Shown in pieces: positions 50,134 through 58,688 of a stretch of DNA of 64,000 nt. Under the pieces are notes generated by a model. It was given only the letters and a program-made list of their open reading frames with translations, had not been told where the DNA came from and searched no databases. Numbering within the stretch: the first letter of the stretch is position 1; every line of letters begins with the position of its first letter. The position numbers and the translations under genes are program-made. The stretch is from Limiplasma sp031549415 (lineage in GTDB: Bacteria; Bacillota; Clostridia; Christensenellales; Aristaeellaceae): assembly GCA_031549415.1 (NCBI GenBank), contig JAVBPU010000020.1, positions 46,805 to 110,804 of the forward strand, given 5' to 3'.

Positions 50134-51573
50134 ATGATTAAATCCAGGCAGCGCTTTTTAAACGGACTGAATCTTTTTTCAGATGTCATTCTGATTATGC
50201 TTTCCTATTTTTTTTCCGCCTGGTTGTGGCTTACGGTGTTTCAAGGCCAAGCATCCAACATGGCCTCGGCGCGGAGCGACCAGTTGCCCATTGAGCTTGT
50301 GGCGCTTTTATATGCGATCTTTATGGTATTTGTGCTGGCAATGTTTAAGCTATACAAATCCAACCGCGTGTACAGCGCCCGGCGGGGCATTGCCGCCATA
50401 TGGCGGGCCGACCTCATTGGCGTGATCGTGGTGGGCGCTCTCTTGTTCGTGTTCCGCTTGGAGGAGTTTAGCCGCGGCGTATTGGTGGTGTTCTTCTTCG
50501 CCAGTGGCGGTATCCTTTCCGTAAAGCGTTTGCTTTTGAGCCTGACACTCACCCACATGCGCCGCAGCGGATACAATCTCAAGCATGTAGCCGTGGTGGG
50601 CAAGGGCGCCCTGGCCCGGCAATATGTGCAGGATGTGCGGGAGATGACCTCTTTTGGCTTTACGGTTCATGGATATTACAGCCTCACGCCATCAGAAAAG
50701 ATGACCGTGCCTTACCAAGGCGGAATGGAAGCGCTGGAGGAAAAGCTGCAGGGCAGCAGTATCGACGAGGTCGTCATTGCGCTGGAGCCGGACGAGTACC
50801 ATCTTGTGCTGCTGGCCATTGCCATCTGCGAAAAATGCGGTACCAAAGCCAGTGTGATTCCTTTTTATAACCAGATCATCCCCGCGAACCCGGTGATTGA
50901 AATTATTGGCAAAACAAAGCTCATCAACCTGCACGGCAATCCCCTGGAAAACATGAGCCACGCGGTGATCAAGCGAGGCTTTGACGTTTTGGTCAGTGCG
51001 GTTCTGCTTGTGGTTCTCAGCCCGCTGATGCTCATCGCGGCCATTGGCACGCGCCTTTCCAGCCCCGGGCCAGTGCTTTTTCGCCAGGAGCGCACCGGGC
51101 GCAACAAAGAGCTTTTTGAGATGTACAAGTTTCGTAGCATGCGCGTCAACGCGGAGGAAGACACCGGTTGGACCACGGACAGCGATAGCCGGAAAACCTG
51201 GTTTGGTAGCCTGCTTCGCAAGACCAGCGTGGACGAGCTTCCGCAACTTTTGAATGTGCTCCGGGGGGACATGAGCCTGGTGGGACCCAGGCCGGAAATT
51301 CCCTTTTTCGTTGAGCAGTTCAAGGAACGCATTCCTATGTATATGGTGAAGCATCAGGTGCGCCCCGGTATTACCGGCTGGGCGCAAGTCAATGGATACC
51401 GGGGAGATACAAGCATTGAGAAGAGAATCGAGCATGACATTTGGTATATTGAGAATTGGAGCATAGGATTAGATTTGCAGATTTTGGGCATGACGGCCCT
51501 GGGGGGATGGATGAACAAAGAGAAGGTGGTTAGCGCCAGCGCCCCAGAGGATCAGGAGCGCATGGTTGGATAA
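50134..51573 (+). CDS. Undecaprenyl-phosphate sugar-1-phosphate transferase
   Basis: A 479-residue polyprenol phosphate hexose-1-phosphate transferase (WbaP/WcaJ group). The N-terminal half has four or five hydrophobic helices and a CoA-binding-like domain (KHVAVVGKGALARQYV). The C-terminal catalytic domain has KRGFDVLVSAVLLVVLSPL, FRQERTGRNKELFEMYKFRS, SVDELPQLLNVLRGDMSLVG and RPGITGWAQVNGYRG. It starts a lipid-linked saccharide for capsule, exopolysaccharide or glycan synthesis. It stands alone with its own promoter and terminator; the rest of a polysaccharide locus is missing. Confidence 0.92.
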   Translation: MIKSRQRFLNGLNLFSDVILIMLSYFFSAWLWLTVFQGQASNMASARSDQLPIELVALLYAIFMVFVLAMFKLYKSNRVYSARRGIAAIWRADLIGVIVVGALLFVFRLEEFSRGVLVVFFFASGGILSVKRLLLSLTLTHMRRSGYNLKHVAVVGKGALARQYVQDVREMTSFGFTVHGYYSLTPSEKMTVPYQGGMEALEEKLQGSSIDEVVIALEPDEYHLVLLAIAICEKCGTKASVIPFYNQIIPANPVIEIIGKTKLINLHGNPLENMSHAVIKRGFDVLVSAVLLVVLSPLMLIAAIGTRLSSPGPVLFRQERTGRNKELFEMYKFRSMRVNAEEDTGWTTDSDSRKTWFGSLLRKTSVDELPQLLNVLRGDMSLVGPRPEIPFFVEQFKERIPMYMVKHQVRPGITGWAQVNGYRGDTSIEKRIEHDIWYIENWSIGLDLQILGMTALGGWMNKEKVVSASAPEDQERMVG

Positions 51574-51662
51574 GAAGAAAAGCGCGATGCCCGTAACAGC
51601 GCAAGTCTTTTTGGGCACCACGGCATATAAAGTGAAAGACGGACATCAAAATAGACAAGGTA

Positions 51663-51692
51663 AAAGCCCCGAAACTGATGTTTCGGGGCTTT
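51663..51692 (+). terminator. Terminator of the sugar transferase gene
   Basis: A perfect 13-bp stem (AAAGCCCCGAAAC) around TGAT, ending in TTT. Confidence 0.85.
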
Positions 51693-51910
51693 GTGGCGGA
51701 GGAGGTCTCCAATATCATTTCACAGACTAGCCCTCTGATCTGCCGGTTTCAAATCAGACAGACCCGTTTCACATCCTCAGATGCTTGTCCGGCTTCAAAT
51801 CCTGCTTATGCCCAAGGTCATGGATAGTTCGCTGCGGGTCAGGTGTTTTTCAAGTCAGGCAAATTTGATTACGCCGCTCAGCATACTTCTCGAACTGCTT
51901 TTCAGCGTAA

Positions 51911-52276
51911 TCACCACCGCCATTGGCTGACAAACTCTGCACCGCGCGTTTGCAATACGGTTAACGAGGAGAGCGCAAGCCGAAGGTACTGAGTCCCATC
52001 ATCCTCATATTCTTCTAGGACGCCGACGGCTTCGACCCAATCATTTTCATTTGGATAAGTCTGGTTGAAACCGTCCGGCCAAACAACTTCAAATCCTGCT
52101 TGACCATCCGCTCCACAGCAACCGGGCGAGTATACTGCTCCCATAAGCAAAATGGAAGTAAACTTAACGCTGCCATTGGATTCATACGATGGTGTGCACG
52201 ACGTGGACTTTGAAATCCTGTGATAGCAGGGGTATACCAAGGTGGAGTGCGCCGGGAACGGCACCAACAACTTCAT
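51911..52276 (-). pseudogene. Remnant of a secreted protein with a CCG motif
   Basis: The minus strand encodes ...KFTSILLMGAVYSPGCCG, ADGQAGFEVVWPDGF and WVEAVGVLEEYEDDGTQYLRL. It looks like the conserved C-terminal domain of clostridial lipoproteins or membrane proteins with a CC motif, but the beginning is out of context and no ribosome site is seen. The rest of 51693-52397 has no recognisable gene. Confidence 0.4.
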
Positions 52277-52397
52277 AACGTGGGTAAATGATTGCTGCCA
52301 GTAAAAACTGTGGAGCAGCCAAAGGCCCCTTGCCGACTCAGTATGACAGGCGGGAGACTTTTACCTTTCTACAGGTAAAATGATTTCAATGCACCTG

Positions 52398-53288
52398 TCA
52401 TTCCTGCTTCGCGCGCTCTCGAATGAATCCCCAAAAGGCATCTACGGCGGCGGAAGGTGAACGCTTGCGTAAGCGAACCAAAGAGATGCAGCTCACAATG
52501 TTTTCGGTGAGCGGCAGCGTCGACACATCTTTCGGATCAAGGTATTGCAGGGGCTTTTCCATGAGCAGGGAAACCCCCATGCCTTGCGCCACCATTTCCA
52601 CGATGTTCTCCGCCCTGGTTCCAGAATACACTACATTCGGTGTGAATCCAGCCTCCTTGCAGGCCTTGATGCACAGATCATATAGAGAGGTTCTTTTTTC
52701 CAAAAATAGAAAATCCTCGCCTGACAGATCCCTTAGTGAAATGCTCTCGCGGGCCAGGAGGAGATGCCCATGGGGGAGGACAGCGGTTAGACGATCCATC
52801 ATAATGGGATGAGCCTGGTATTGCTTTTCATCATGAATGGAACTGTTGCGGCAGAATACGATATCGAATTGACCGCTTTGAAGTCCTGGCAATAGGTCGG
52901 AAGCCTCCCGCTCATCCAGCTCCAGCTGAATAGTGGGATAGGCCTTCCGAAAGGCGGCAGTTAAGGTGCCGATGCCGTATTGAGCCATTACCGGGATGGA
53001 ACCGATTCGCAAATGACCTTCGCCTTGCAGCTTGAACTCGTGAAGCGACATGTTCATTTGGTTGTAAGTTTCCAAGAACTGTTCCGCATAGGGCAAAAAG
53101 GCCTCGCCGGCTGATGTCAGGCGTACGGTTCGACGGGAACGGTCAAACAGAGTCAATTCCAACTCTTTTTCAAGCGACAGGATTTGCTTGGAAATGCTGG
53201 ACTGTGTGGTATAGAGTGCCTCGGCCGCTTCGGAAAAGCTGCCTTGCACCACGATGGCCAGGAATGTTTTGATATGGTTGATTTGCAT
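52398..53288 (-). CDS. LysR-family regulator of the aromatic-acid locus
   Basis: A 296-residue LysR regulator: HTH FLAIVVQGSFSEAAEALYTTQSSISKQI, then the effector domain (LRIGSIPVMAQYGIGTL). ATG at 53288 follows GGAGG; an upstream frame would add 24 residues lying within the promoter. It is divergent from the transporter and UbiD operon, the normal arrangement for an activator of that operon. The ligand is probably the imported aromatic compound or its product. Confidence 0.9.
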   Translation of the reverse strand: MQINHIKTFLAIVVQGSFSEAAEALYTTQSSISKQILSLEKELELTLFDRSRRTVRLTSAGEAFLPYAEQFLETYNQMNMSLHEFKLQGEGHLRIGSIPVMAQYGIGTLTAAFRKAYPTIQLELDEREASDLLPGLQSGQFDIVFCRNSSIHDEKQYQAHPIMMDRLTAVLPHGHLLLARESISLRDLSGEDFLFLEKRTSLYDLCIKACKEAGFTPNVVYSGTRAENIVEMVAQGMGVSLLMEKPLQYLDPKDVSTLPLTENIVSCISLVRLRKRSPSAAVDAFWGFIRERAKQE

Positions 53289-53319
53289 AGGCGCCTCCAA
53301 ACCGTTCAGCAGTGAATGC

Positions 53320-53334
53320 ATTCCTGTTTGGAAT
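53320..53334. promoter_or_regulatory. LysR-type box between the divergent genes
   Basis: ATTCC-N5-GGAAT, which holds a T-N11-A core. It lies between the start codon of lysR and its promoter. Confidence 0.55.
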
Positions 53335-53336
53335 AT

Positions 53337-53365
53337 ATTATAAGGGAATTGGAATGGCATGTAAA
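53337..53365 (-). promoter_or_regulatory. Sigma-A promoter of the LysR gene
   Basis: Minus strand: TTTACA, 17-bp spacer, TATAAT, about 50 bp before the start. Confidence 0.75.
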
Positions 53366-53377
53366 GTATAAAACGGC

Positions 53378-53383
53378 TATAAT
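53378..53383 (+). promoter_or_regulatory. -10 element of the transporter/UbiD operon
   Basis: TATAAT with no fitting -35 at 17 bp (TGGCAT), as expected for a promoter that needs a LysR activator. It lies 67 bp before the binding-protein start. Confidence 0.55.
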
Positions 53384-53450
53384 GAAATCAAATCAGTGCG
53401 GAACGCTTATAAGCGTTCGGGATGCGCAAATAAGATGAGGAGAAGAGATC

Positions 53451-54410
53451 ATGAAAAAATTGCTTTCATTGGGACTGGCGCTATGTTTGGTGATGGTGAT
53501 GGGGTCTGTGGCCTTTGCGGCAGACCAGGTGGACATTGGATACAGCCTGACGGATACCACCAACCCCTTTATTGGCTGGCTGGGTACCGCCGTACCGGAA
53601 CTGGTGGAGAAGGAAGGGCTGAACATCATGGTGGCAGACGCGGGCGGCAGCGCTACCACCCAGATGGAGCAGGTGGAGAACTTCATTGCCATGAACGTGA
53701 AGGTGATCGCTGTCATGCCCATTGACCCCGAGGGCATGGTGGACGTGATCCGCAAAGCCCACGAAGCGGGCATCAAGACCATGATCGCCGGCGCGGACTC
53801 CGGTGCGGACGAAGGCATTTATGACTGCGTGATGAACACCGACCAGTATATCTGGGGCCAGACCTGCGCGGACATGGCGCTGGAATGGATCGAAGAGCAG
53901 GGCATTGAGAATGCCAAGGTCATCGTGGTGAAGTTCACCGAATCCCCGGAATCCGCCAAGCGCAGCCAGGGCATTGAGGACCGGCTGACAGAAAGCGGCA
54001 AGGTGCAGGTAGTGGTTGCTCCCTCCGAAACCCAGTCCGCCGCCGACGCCAAGACCATCATTGAAAACATGTGGCTGCAAAACAGCGACACCAGCGTGAT
54101 TTGCACCTATAACGCAGACGCGGCTGTTGGCATCAACGAGTATCTGATGGGCCTGAATAGCGTGGACCGCAGCAAGCTGGCCATCTTCAGCTGTGATACC
54201 TCCGATGAGGTACAGGAAATGATCAACGCCTCCAAAAATGACGAATCCGTGTTCCGCGGCACCACCTCCATTGCAGGCCCTGCCTTTGGCGGCGAGTCCT
54301 ATCCGCTGCCCGATGGCACCGCCAAGCTGATGAAGGAACTGGTGGATGGTACTTACAACTATGGCATGCGGATTACGGACGCCATCGCGAAGGTGTATCC
54401 TGCGGAATAA
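53451..54410 (+). CDS. RbsB/XylF-type ABC substrate-binding protein
   Basis: A 319-residue family 4-type (ribose/galactose-class) binding protein. Signal peptide ends MGSVAFAA, without lipobox. The mature fold shows IGYSLTDTTNPFIGWLGTAV, MEQVENFIAMNVKVIAVMPIDP, VMNTDQYIWGQ and CTYNADAAVGINEYL. Members bind sugars, polyols, autoinducer-2 or nucleosides. In this operon a sugar- or polyol-bearing aromatic ligand is likely (inference). Confidence 0.9.
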   Translation: MKKLLSLGLALCLVMVMGSVAFAADQVDIGYSLTDTTNPFIGWLGTAVPELVEKEGLNIMVADAGGSATTQMEQVENFIAMNVKVIAVMPIDPEGMVDVIRKAHEAGIKTMIAGADSGADEGIYDCVMNTDQYIWGQTCADMALEWIEEQGIENAKVIVVKFTESPESAKRSQGIEDRLTESGKVQVVVAPSETQSAADAKTIIENMWLQNSDTSVICTYNADAAVGINEYLMGLNSVDRSKLAIFSCDTSDEVQEMINASKNDESVFRGTTSIAGPAFGGESYPLPDGTAKLMKELVDGTYNYGMRITDAIAKVYPAE

Positions 54411-54429
54411 CAGGCGCAATCGAGCACAC

Positions 54430-54463
54430 ACCGGAACGGTCGATGGTGATCGTTCCGGTTTTT
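54430..54463 (+). terminator. Internal terminator after the binding-protein gene
   Basis: ACCGGAACG and CGTTCCGGT pair around 12 bases, followed by TTTTT. Partial read-through would give more binding protein than ATPase and permease. Confidence 0.8.
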
Positions 54464-54485
54464 CTAAAATGGGGAGTTGAAAACC

Positions 54486-55967
54486 ATGAGTGAAACCGTG
54501 CTTTCTATTCACCACCTCACCAAGCGGTACCCAGGCGTGGTGGCGCTGGATGATGTGTCCATGGATTTTGCAAGAGGCGAGGTACACGCCTTGCTGGGGG
54601 AAAACGGCGCGGGCAAATCCACGCTGATCAAGGCCATTGCCGGAGCACTGATCCCTGATGAAGGCGAAATCGTCGTGAACGGAGCCGTCCACAAGCATTT
54701 AACCCCGCTGGAAGCAAAGCGTCAACATATCGAAGTGATCTATCAGGAGTTTAATCTGGTGGATTCCTTAAGCGTGGCGGAGAATATCTGCTTCGGCGAG
54801 AAAAAGGGTAAGCTGGTGGACCGCCGCTGGATGGAGGAGCGGGCCGCTCAGGTGCTGGACCGTTTAGGGGTGAAAAACCTGTCCCCAAAGGCCCAGGTGG
54901 GCAGTCTGCCCTCCTCCCAGAAGCAGCTGGTGGAAATCGCCAAATCCGTGTCCAGGGACGCCAACATCCTCATCATGGATGAGCCCAGCGCCCCTCTTTC
55001 CGTCAGCGAGGTCCAGAAGATGTTTGAGGTGGTGCGCAAGCTGAAAAGCGAGGGTGTCACCATCATCTATATCTCCCACCGCATGGAGGAAATTTTTGAG
55101 ATCTCCGACCGGGTATCCGTGATGCGGGACGGGAAATACATCGCCACCCGGGATACGAAGGTCACCGATACCAAGGAGCTGATCTCCCTGATGGTGGGCC
55201 GGGAACTGAGCGAAACCTACCCTGGCAAGGAAACCGCTTTAGGCGAGGAAGTGCTGCGGGTGGAAAATCTCTGCGGCAACGGCGATGCGGACATCAGCTT
55301 CTCCCTTCATCGGGGCGAGATTCTCGGTCTGGCCGGGCTTGTGGGAGCGGGGCGCACGGAGCTCGCCCGGCTTTTGTACGGCGCGGACAAGATCGAAAGC
55401 GGCAGCATCACGGTCAAGGGAAAGTCCATTCATCCCCGGCTGCCTTCCGAGGCTATTCAAAGCGGCATTGGGCTCATTCCCGAGGATCGGAAGCTGCAGG
55501 GCTGCTTTTTGGAGAAGTCCATCGCCTGGAACAGCTCCATTGCCAACATCAAAAGCCTGAGTAAGGGATCGGTTGTGGACACCAAGCGGGAAAAGGAGCA
55601 GGCAGAGCAGTACGAGCGGCGGCTGAGCATCAAAACGCCCTCCCTTCAGCAACTTGTGAAAAACCTTTCTGGCGGCAACCAGCAAAAGGTGGTGCTGGCC
55701 AAAACTTTGGCCACCAACAGCGACGTGCTGATCTTCGACGAGCCTACCCGCGGCATCGACGTGGGAGCCAAACAGGAGATCTATAAGTTGATGGTGGAGC
55801 TGGCAGAGGGCGGCAAGGCCATTTTGATGATCACCTCCGACATGCAGGAGCTGCTGGGCATGAGCGACCGCATTCTGGTGCTGGCGGAGGGTCGGGTCAG
55901 CGGTGAGCTACGCCGGGAGGAATTTTCCCAGGACCGGGTGCTGGAACTGGCGTCCGGGATCAACTGA
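54486..55967 (+). CDS. RbsA-type ABC transporter ATPase with two nucleotide-binding domains
   Basis: A 493-residue double ATPase of the CUT2 family. First domain: Walker A GENGAGKST, degenerate signature SLPSSQKQLVEIAKS, Walker B ILIMDEPSAPL. Second domain: altered Walker A GLVGAGRTEL (usual in RbsA) and LSGGNQQKVVLAKTL signature, VLIFDEPTRGID. It drives import with the permease 14 bp downstream. ATG at 54486 is chosen from GGGGAG nine bases upstream. Confidence 0.93.
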   Translation: MSETVLSIHHLTKRYPGVVALDDVSMDFARGEVHALLGENGAGKSTLIKAIAGALIPDEGEIVVNGAVHKHLTPLEAKRQHIEVIYQEFNLVDSLSVAENICFGEKKGKLVDRRWMEERAAQVLDRLGVKNLSPKAQVGSLPSSQKQLVEIAKSVSRDANILIMDEPSAPLSVSEVQKMFEVVRKLKSEGVTIIYISHRMEEIFEISDRVSVMRDGKYIATRDTKVTDTKELISLMVGRELSETYPGKETALGEEVLRVENLCGNGDADISFSLHRGEILGLAGLVGAGRTELARLLYGADKIESGSITVKGKSIHPRLPSEAIQSGIGLIPEDRKLQGCFLEKSIAWNSSIANIKSLSKGSVVDTKREKEQAEQYERRLSIKTPSLQQLVKNLSGGNQQKVVLAKTLATNSDVLIFDEPTRGIDVGAKQEIYKLMVELAEGGKAILMITSDMQELLGMSDRILVLAEGRVSGELRREEFSQDRVLELASGIN

Positions 55968-55981
55968 AAGGGTGAAGCAAT

Positions 55982-56959
55982 ATGGAAAGGCACGCAACAT
56001 TTTCTCCCGGGGTGCTGTTGAAAAAGTACGCCATTTTCTTCGTTTTTATTGGGATCATCATTCTCTTCAGCATATTAAGCCCCCATTTTCTGACCCTTCA
56101 AAACCTAACCAATGTGTTTGTACAACAATCCTACGTGATTATTGCCGCCATCGGCTTGGCCTTTATCATGATCAGCGGCGGCATGGACTTGTCCATTGGT
56201 TACCAGATGAGCCTGGTGGGTATTGTCAGCGCAATATTGATGAAAAACGTGGGGCTGCCCGTGGGGGTGTCCGTGCTGGCAGGCCTGTTGCTGGGCTGCC
56301 TACTGGGACTTTTCAATGGCTTTATGGCCGTGACCCTGAAGGTACACCCGTTGATTGTTACCCTGGGCACCATGACCATGTTTCAAGGTGCTTCCTACAT
56401 GGTATCCAACTCCAAGCAGATCATGAATCTGCCCGCGTCCTTCAAGGTGCTGGGCCAAGGCTATGTGTTTGACGTGATTCCGGTCAGCGTAATTCTGATG
56501 GTGATCGTGGTGCTCATCGCCAGCTTTGTACTGAACAAAACCTACTTTGGGCGGTATGTGTATGCCCTTGGTAGTAATGAGGGTGCGGCCCATCTGGCGG
56601 GCGTTAACGTGAAGCGCATGAAGATGATGGTGTTCACCCTCTGTGGCCTGCTCGTTTCCGCAGCGTCTTTGGTGCTCTTTGCCCGCACAGGCTCTGCTGC
56701 ATCCTCAACCGGCCCGGGTACCGAGTTCACCTGCATGACTGCTGCGGTGCTGGGCGGCATCTCCTTCAAGGGAGGAGAGGGCAAGGTGTGGGGCGTTGTG
56801 GTGGGTGTGCTGATTTTGGGTGTGCTGTCCAACGGTATGCAGCTGGTGGGCATGAACCAATACGCCCAGTATGTGGTAAAGGGCATCGTGCTGCTGGCGG
56901 CCGTGGGCTTTGACACCTATCAGAAGGCTTCGGCCCAAAAGACCCGAAAGGCGGCGTAA
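55982..56959 (+). CDS. RbsC-type ABC transporter permease
   Basis: A 325-residue CUT2 permease with eight to ten helices; ISGGMDLSIGYQMSLVGI, NGFMAVTLKVHPLIVTLGTM and ALGSNEGAAHLAGVNVKRMK (cytoplasmic loop) are family motifs. It completes the importer with the binding protein and double ATPase upstream. Confidence 0.92.
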   Translation: MERHATFSPGVLLKKYAIFFVFIGIIILFSILSPHFLTLQNLTNVFVQQSYVIIAAIGLAFIMISGGMDLSIGYQMSLVGIVSAILMKNVGLPVGVSVLAGLLLGCLLGLFNGFMAVTLKVHPLIVTLGTMTMFQGASYMVSNSKQIMNLPASFKVLGQGYVFDVIPVSVILMVIVVLIASFVLNKTYFGRYVYALGSNEGAAHLAGVNVKRMKMMVFTLCGLLVSAASLVLFARTGSAASSTGPGTEFTCMTAAVLGGISFKGGEGKVWGVVVGVLILGVLSNGMQLVGMNQYAQYVVKGIVLLAAVGFDTYQKASAQKTRKAA

Positions 56960-56961
56960 CA

Positions 56962-57858
56962 GTGGAAGACTATAGCTTTCAGATACCCGTGCTTCCCCAG
57001 GAAGTTCTGGATGGGATTCCCCGAAAGCATCTGGATATTCCCTATGCCAGCGCATCCCCCAATCAAAAGCTGGATATCTATCTGCCGGAAGGTGGCGAGA
57101 CACCCTATCCCACCATCATCCATTTCCACGGCGGTGCTTTTGCCCTGGGTACCAAGCGGGATATCAACTTGCAGCCCATGCTGCGAGGGCTGCAAAAGGG
57201 CTACGCAGTATGCAGTGTGGAATACCGGCTCAGCGGTGAGGTGCGGTTTCCCGCCCTCATCTATGACGCCAAGGCAGCCATCCGGTTTTTGCGGGCCCAT
57301 GCCGAAGAGTATCAGCTGGACCCGAGCCGCTTTGCCGCCTGGGGCCCTTCTGCCGGGGGCTATATCGTGGGCATGCTGGGGACGACTGTGGGCATCCCGG
57401 CCTTTGAAGATTTGAGCATGGGAAATGCCGAGTTCTCCTCGGCTGTTCAAGCAGTTGTAGACTGGTGCGGCCCCTGCGGAGATTTTTGCCGGATGGACGG
57501 CCAAATCAGGGAAAACGGCGTAGGTCTGGCGGACCATGATGATCCGAACTCACCGGAAAGCCGCCTACTTGGTCATGCCATTCAGGACATGCAGGAGCTT
57601 TCCAGGCTGGCGGCGCCGTATGTCCATGCCCATCGCAATGTGCCGCCCTTCCTGATCCATCATGGGGAGGCCGATCCCGTGGTGCCTGTGCAGCAGTCCA
57701 TGGCTTTGGCCAACGCTATTGAGGCGGCTGCTGGGTCGGAACGGGTCACTTTGTATACCTTTCCGGGCAAGGGCCACCATGGCGAACCCTGGTACGAGGA
57801 AGAAGCCCTGTCAGACGGGGTGTTTGTCTTCCTGGACTGTGTTTTGCAACATGGGTAA
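56962..57858 (+). CDS. Alpha/beta hydrolase, carboxylesterase type
   Basis: A 298-residue cytoplasmic hydrolase. It has the oxyanion-hole motif HFHGGAFALG, nucleophile Ser in WGPSAGGYIVG, Asp in HHGEADPVVPV and His in GKGHHGEPW. This is the BD-FAE/acetyl-xylan esterase-like group, with activity on feruloyl, acyl-sugar or similar esters. It follows the permease by two bases with GTG start. No signal peptide, so it acts on an imported ester. Confidence 0.85.
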   Translation: MEDYSFQIPVLPQEVLDGIPRKHLDIPYASASPNQKLDIYLPEGGETPYPTIIHFHGGAFALGTKRDINLQPMLRGLQKGYAVCSVEYRLSGEVRFPALIYDAKAAIRFLRAHAEEYQLDPSRFAAWGPSAGGYIVGMLGTTVGIPAFEDLSMGNAEFSSAVQAVVDWCGPCGDFCRMDGQIRENGVGLADHDDPNSPESRLLGHAIQDMQELSRLAAPYVHAHRNVPPFLIHHGEADPVVPVQQSMALANAIEAAAGSERVTLYTFPGKGHHGEPWYEEEALSDGVFVFLDCVLQHG

Positions 57859-58666
57859 GGACATGGAACAAACGGCAAGCTTTTTTGCGGTGCAAAACCA
57901 TGGGGAGGGCCTGTATTCTTTCACCGCTCCCATGGGGGAGCAAATTCATCTGGTAATCGGCAAAAACCAGGGGTTAGTAATCGACACCGGCATTGGCATC
58001 GGCGCCCTGAGCTCAGCGGTTGAAAGTATCACCCCGCTACCCCTTACGGTAGTGAATACTCATGGACATCCCGACCACGCGGGGGGCAACATCGAATTTG
58101 AAACCTGCTTGATGCATTCTTGGGACGCGCCCCATTACAGCGCCATGTGTACGCGTGCCTATCGTCTGCAAGACCTGCACACCCTTTACGGCGACACCAA
58201 ACCGGAATGGGAAGGATTGCTTTTGGACATGGCCCCTGAACCCGATCCCATCCTGGACGGCGCTGTGCTGGAGTTGGGAGACCGGGACGTCCAGGTGTTT
58301 CATACCCCTGGCCATACCTCAGGCAGCCTTTGTCTGTACGATGAGCAAAGCGGCTCCCTGTTTGCCAGCGATATGCTGTCCGGCGAGGCTGTGTGGATGT
58401 ATGACCAGTACAGCGAGCCCTTGCAGGTGTACCACGATTCCCTTTGCAGACTACGTCAAACCCTGCCTGATATCCGGCAGATTTTCATCGGGCACTTGCC
58501 AGGACGGCTTCCGGCAGAGACACTGGATCATCACCTGGAATGCGCCTTCCGTATCCTGAGGGGTAAAGCCCAAGGCCAGCTCCACCGGACCTTTGCGGGG
58601 GAAGGGCTGCTGTACCAATGGAAGAACGCGGGCATTGTGTACAACCCAAACAGATTGACCCGGTAA
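57851..58666 (+). CDS. Metallo-beta-lactamase-fold hydrolase
   Basis: A 271-residue MBL-fold protein with the metal site NTHGHPDHAGG (HxHxDH), a later His in HTPGHTSGSLCLY, Asp in LFASDMLSG and His in FIGHLPG. Its start overlaps the hydrolase stop by eight bases. The fold covers thioesterases, lactonases and glyoxalase II-like enzymes; a lactone or ester cleavage step in the same pathway is plausible. ATG at 57863 is an alternative start. Confidence 0.85.
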   Translation: MGKDMEQTASFFAVQNHGEGLYSFTAPMGEQIHLVIGKNQGLVIDTGIGIGALSSAVESITPLPLTVVNTHGHPDHAGGNIEFETCLMHSWDAPHYSAMCTRAYRLQDLHTLYGDTKPEWEGLLLDMAPEPDPILDGAVLELGDRDVQVFHTPGHTSGSLCLYDEQSGSLFASDMLSGEAVWMYDQYSEPLQVYHDSLCRLRQTLPDIRQIFIGHLPGRLPAETLDHHLECAFRILRGKAQGQLHRTFAGEGLLYQWKNAGIVYNPNRLTR

Positions 58667-58688
58667 CAACATCCCGGCGGGAGGACTG

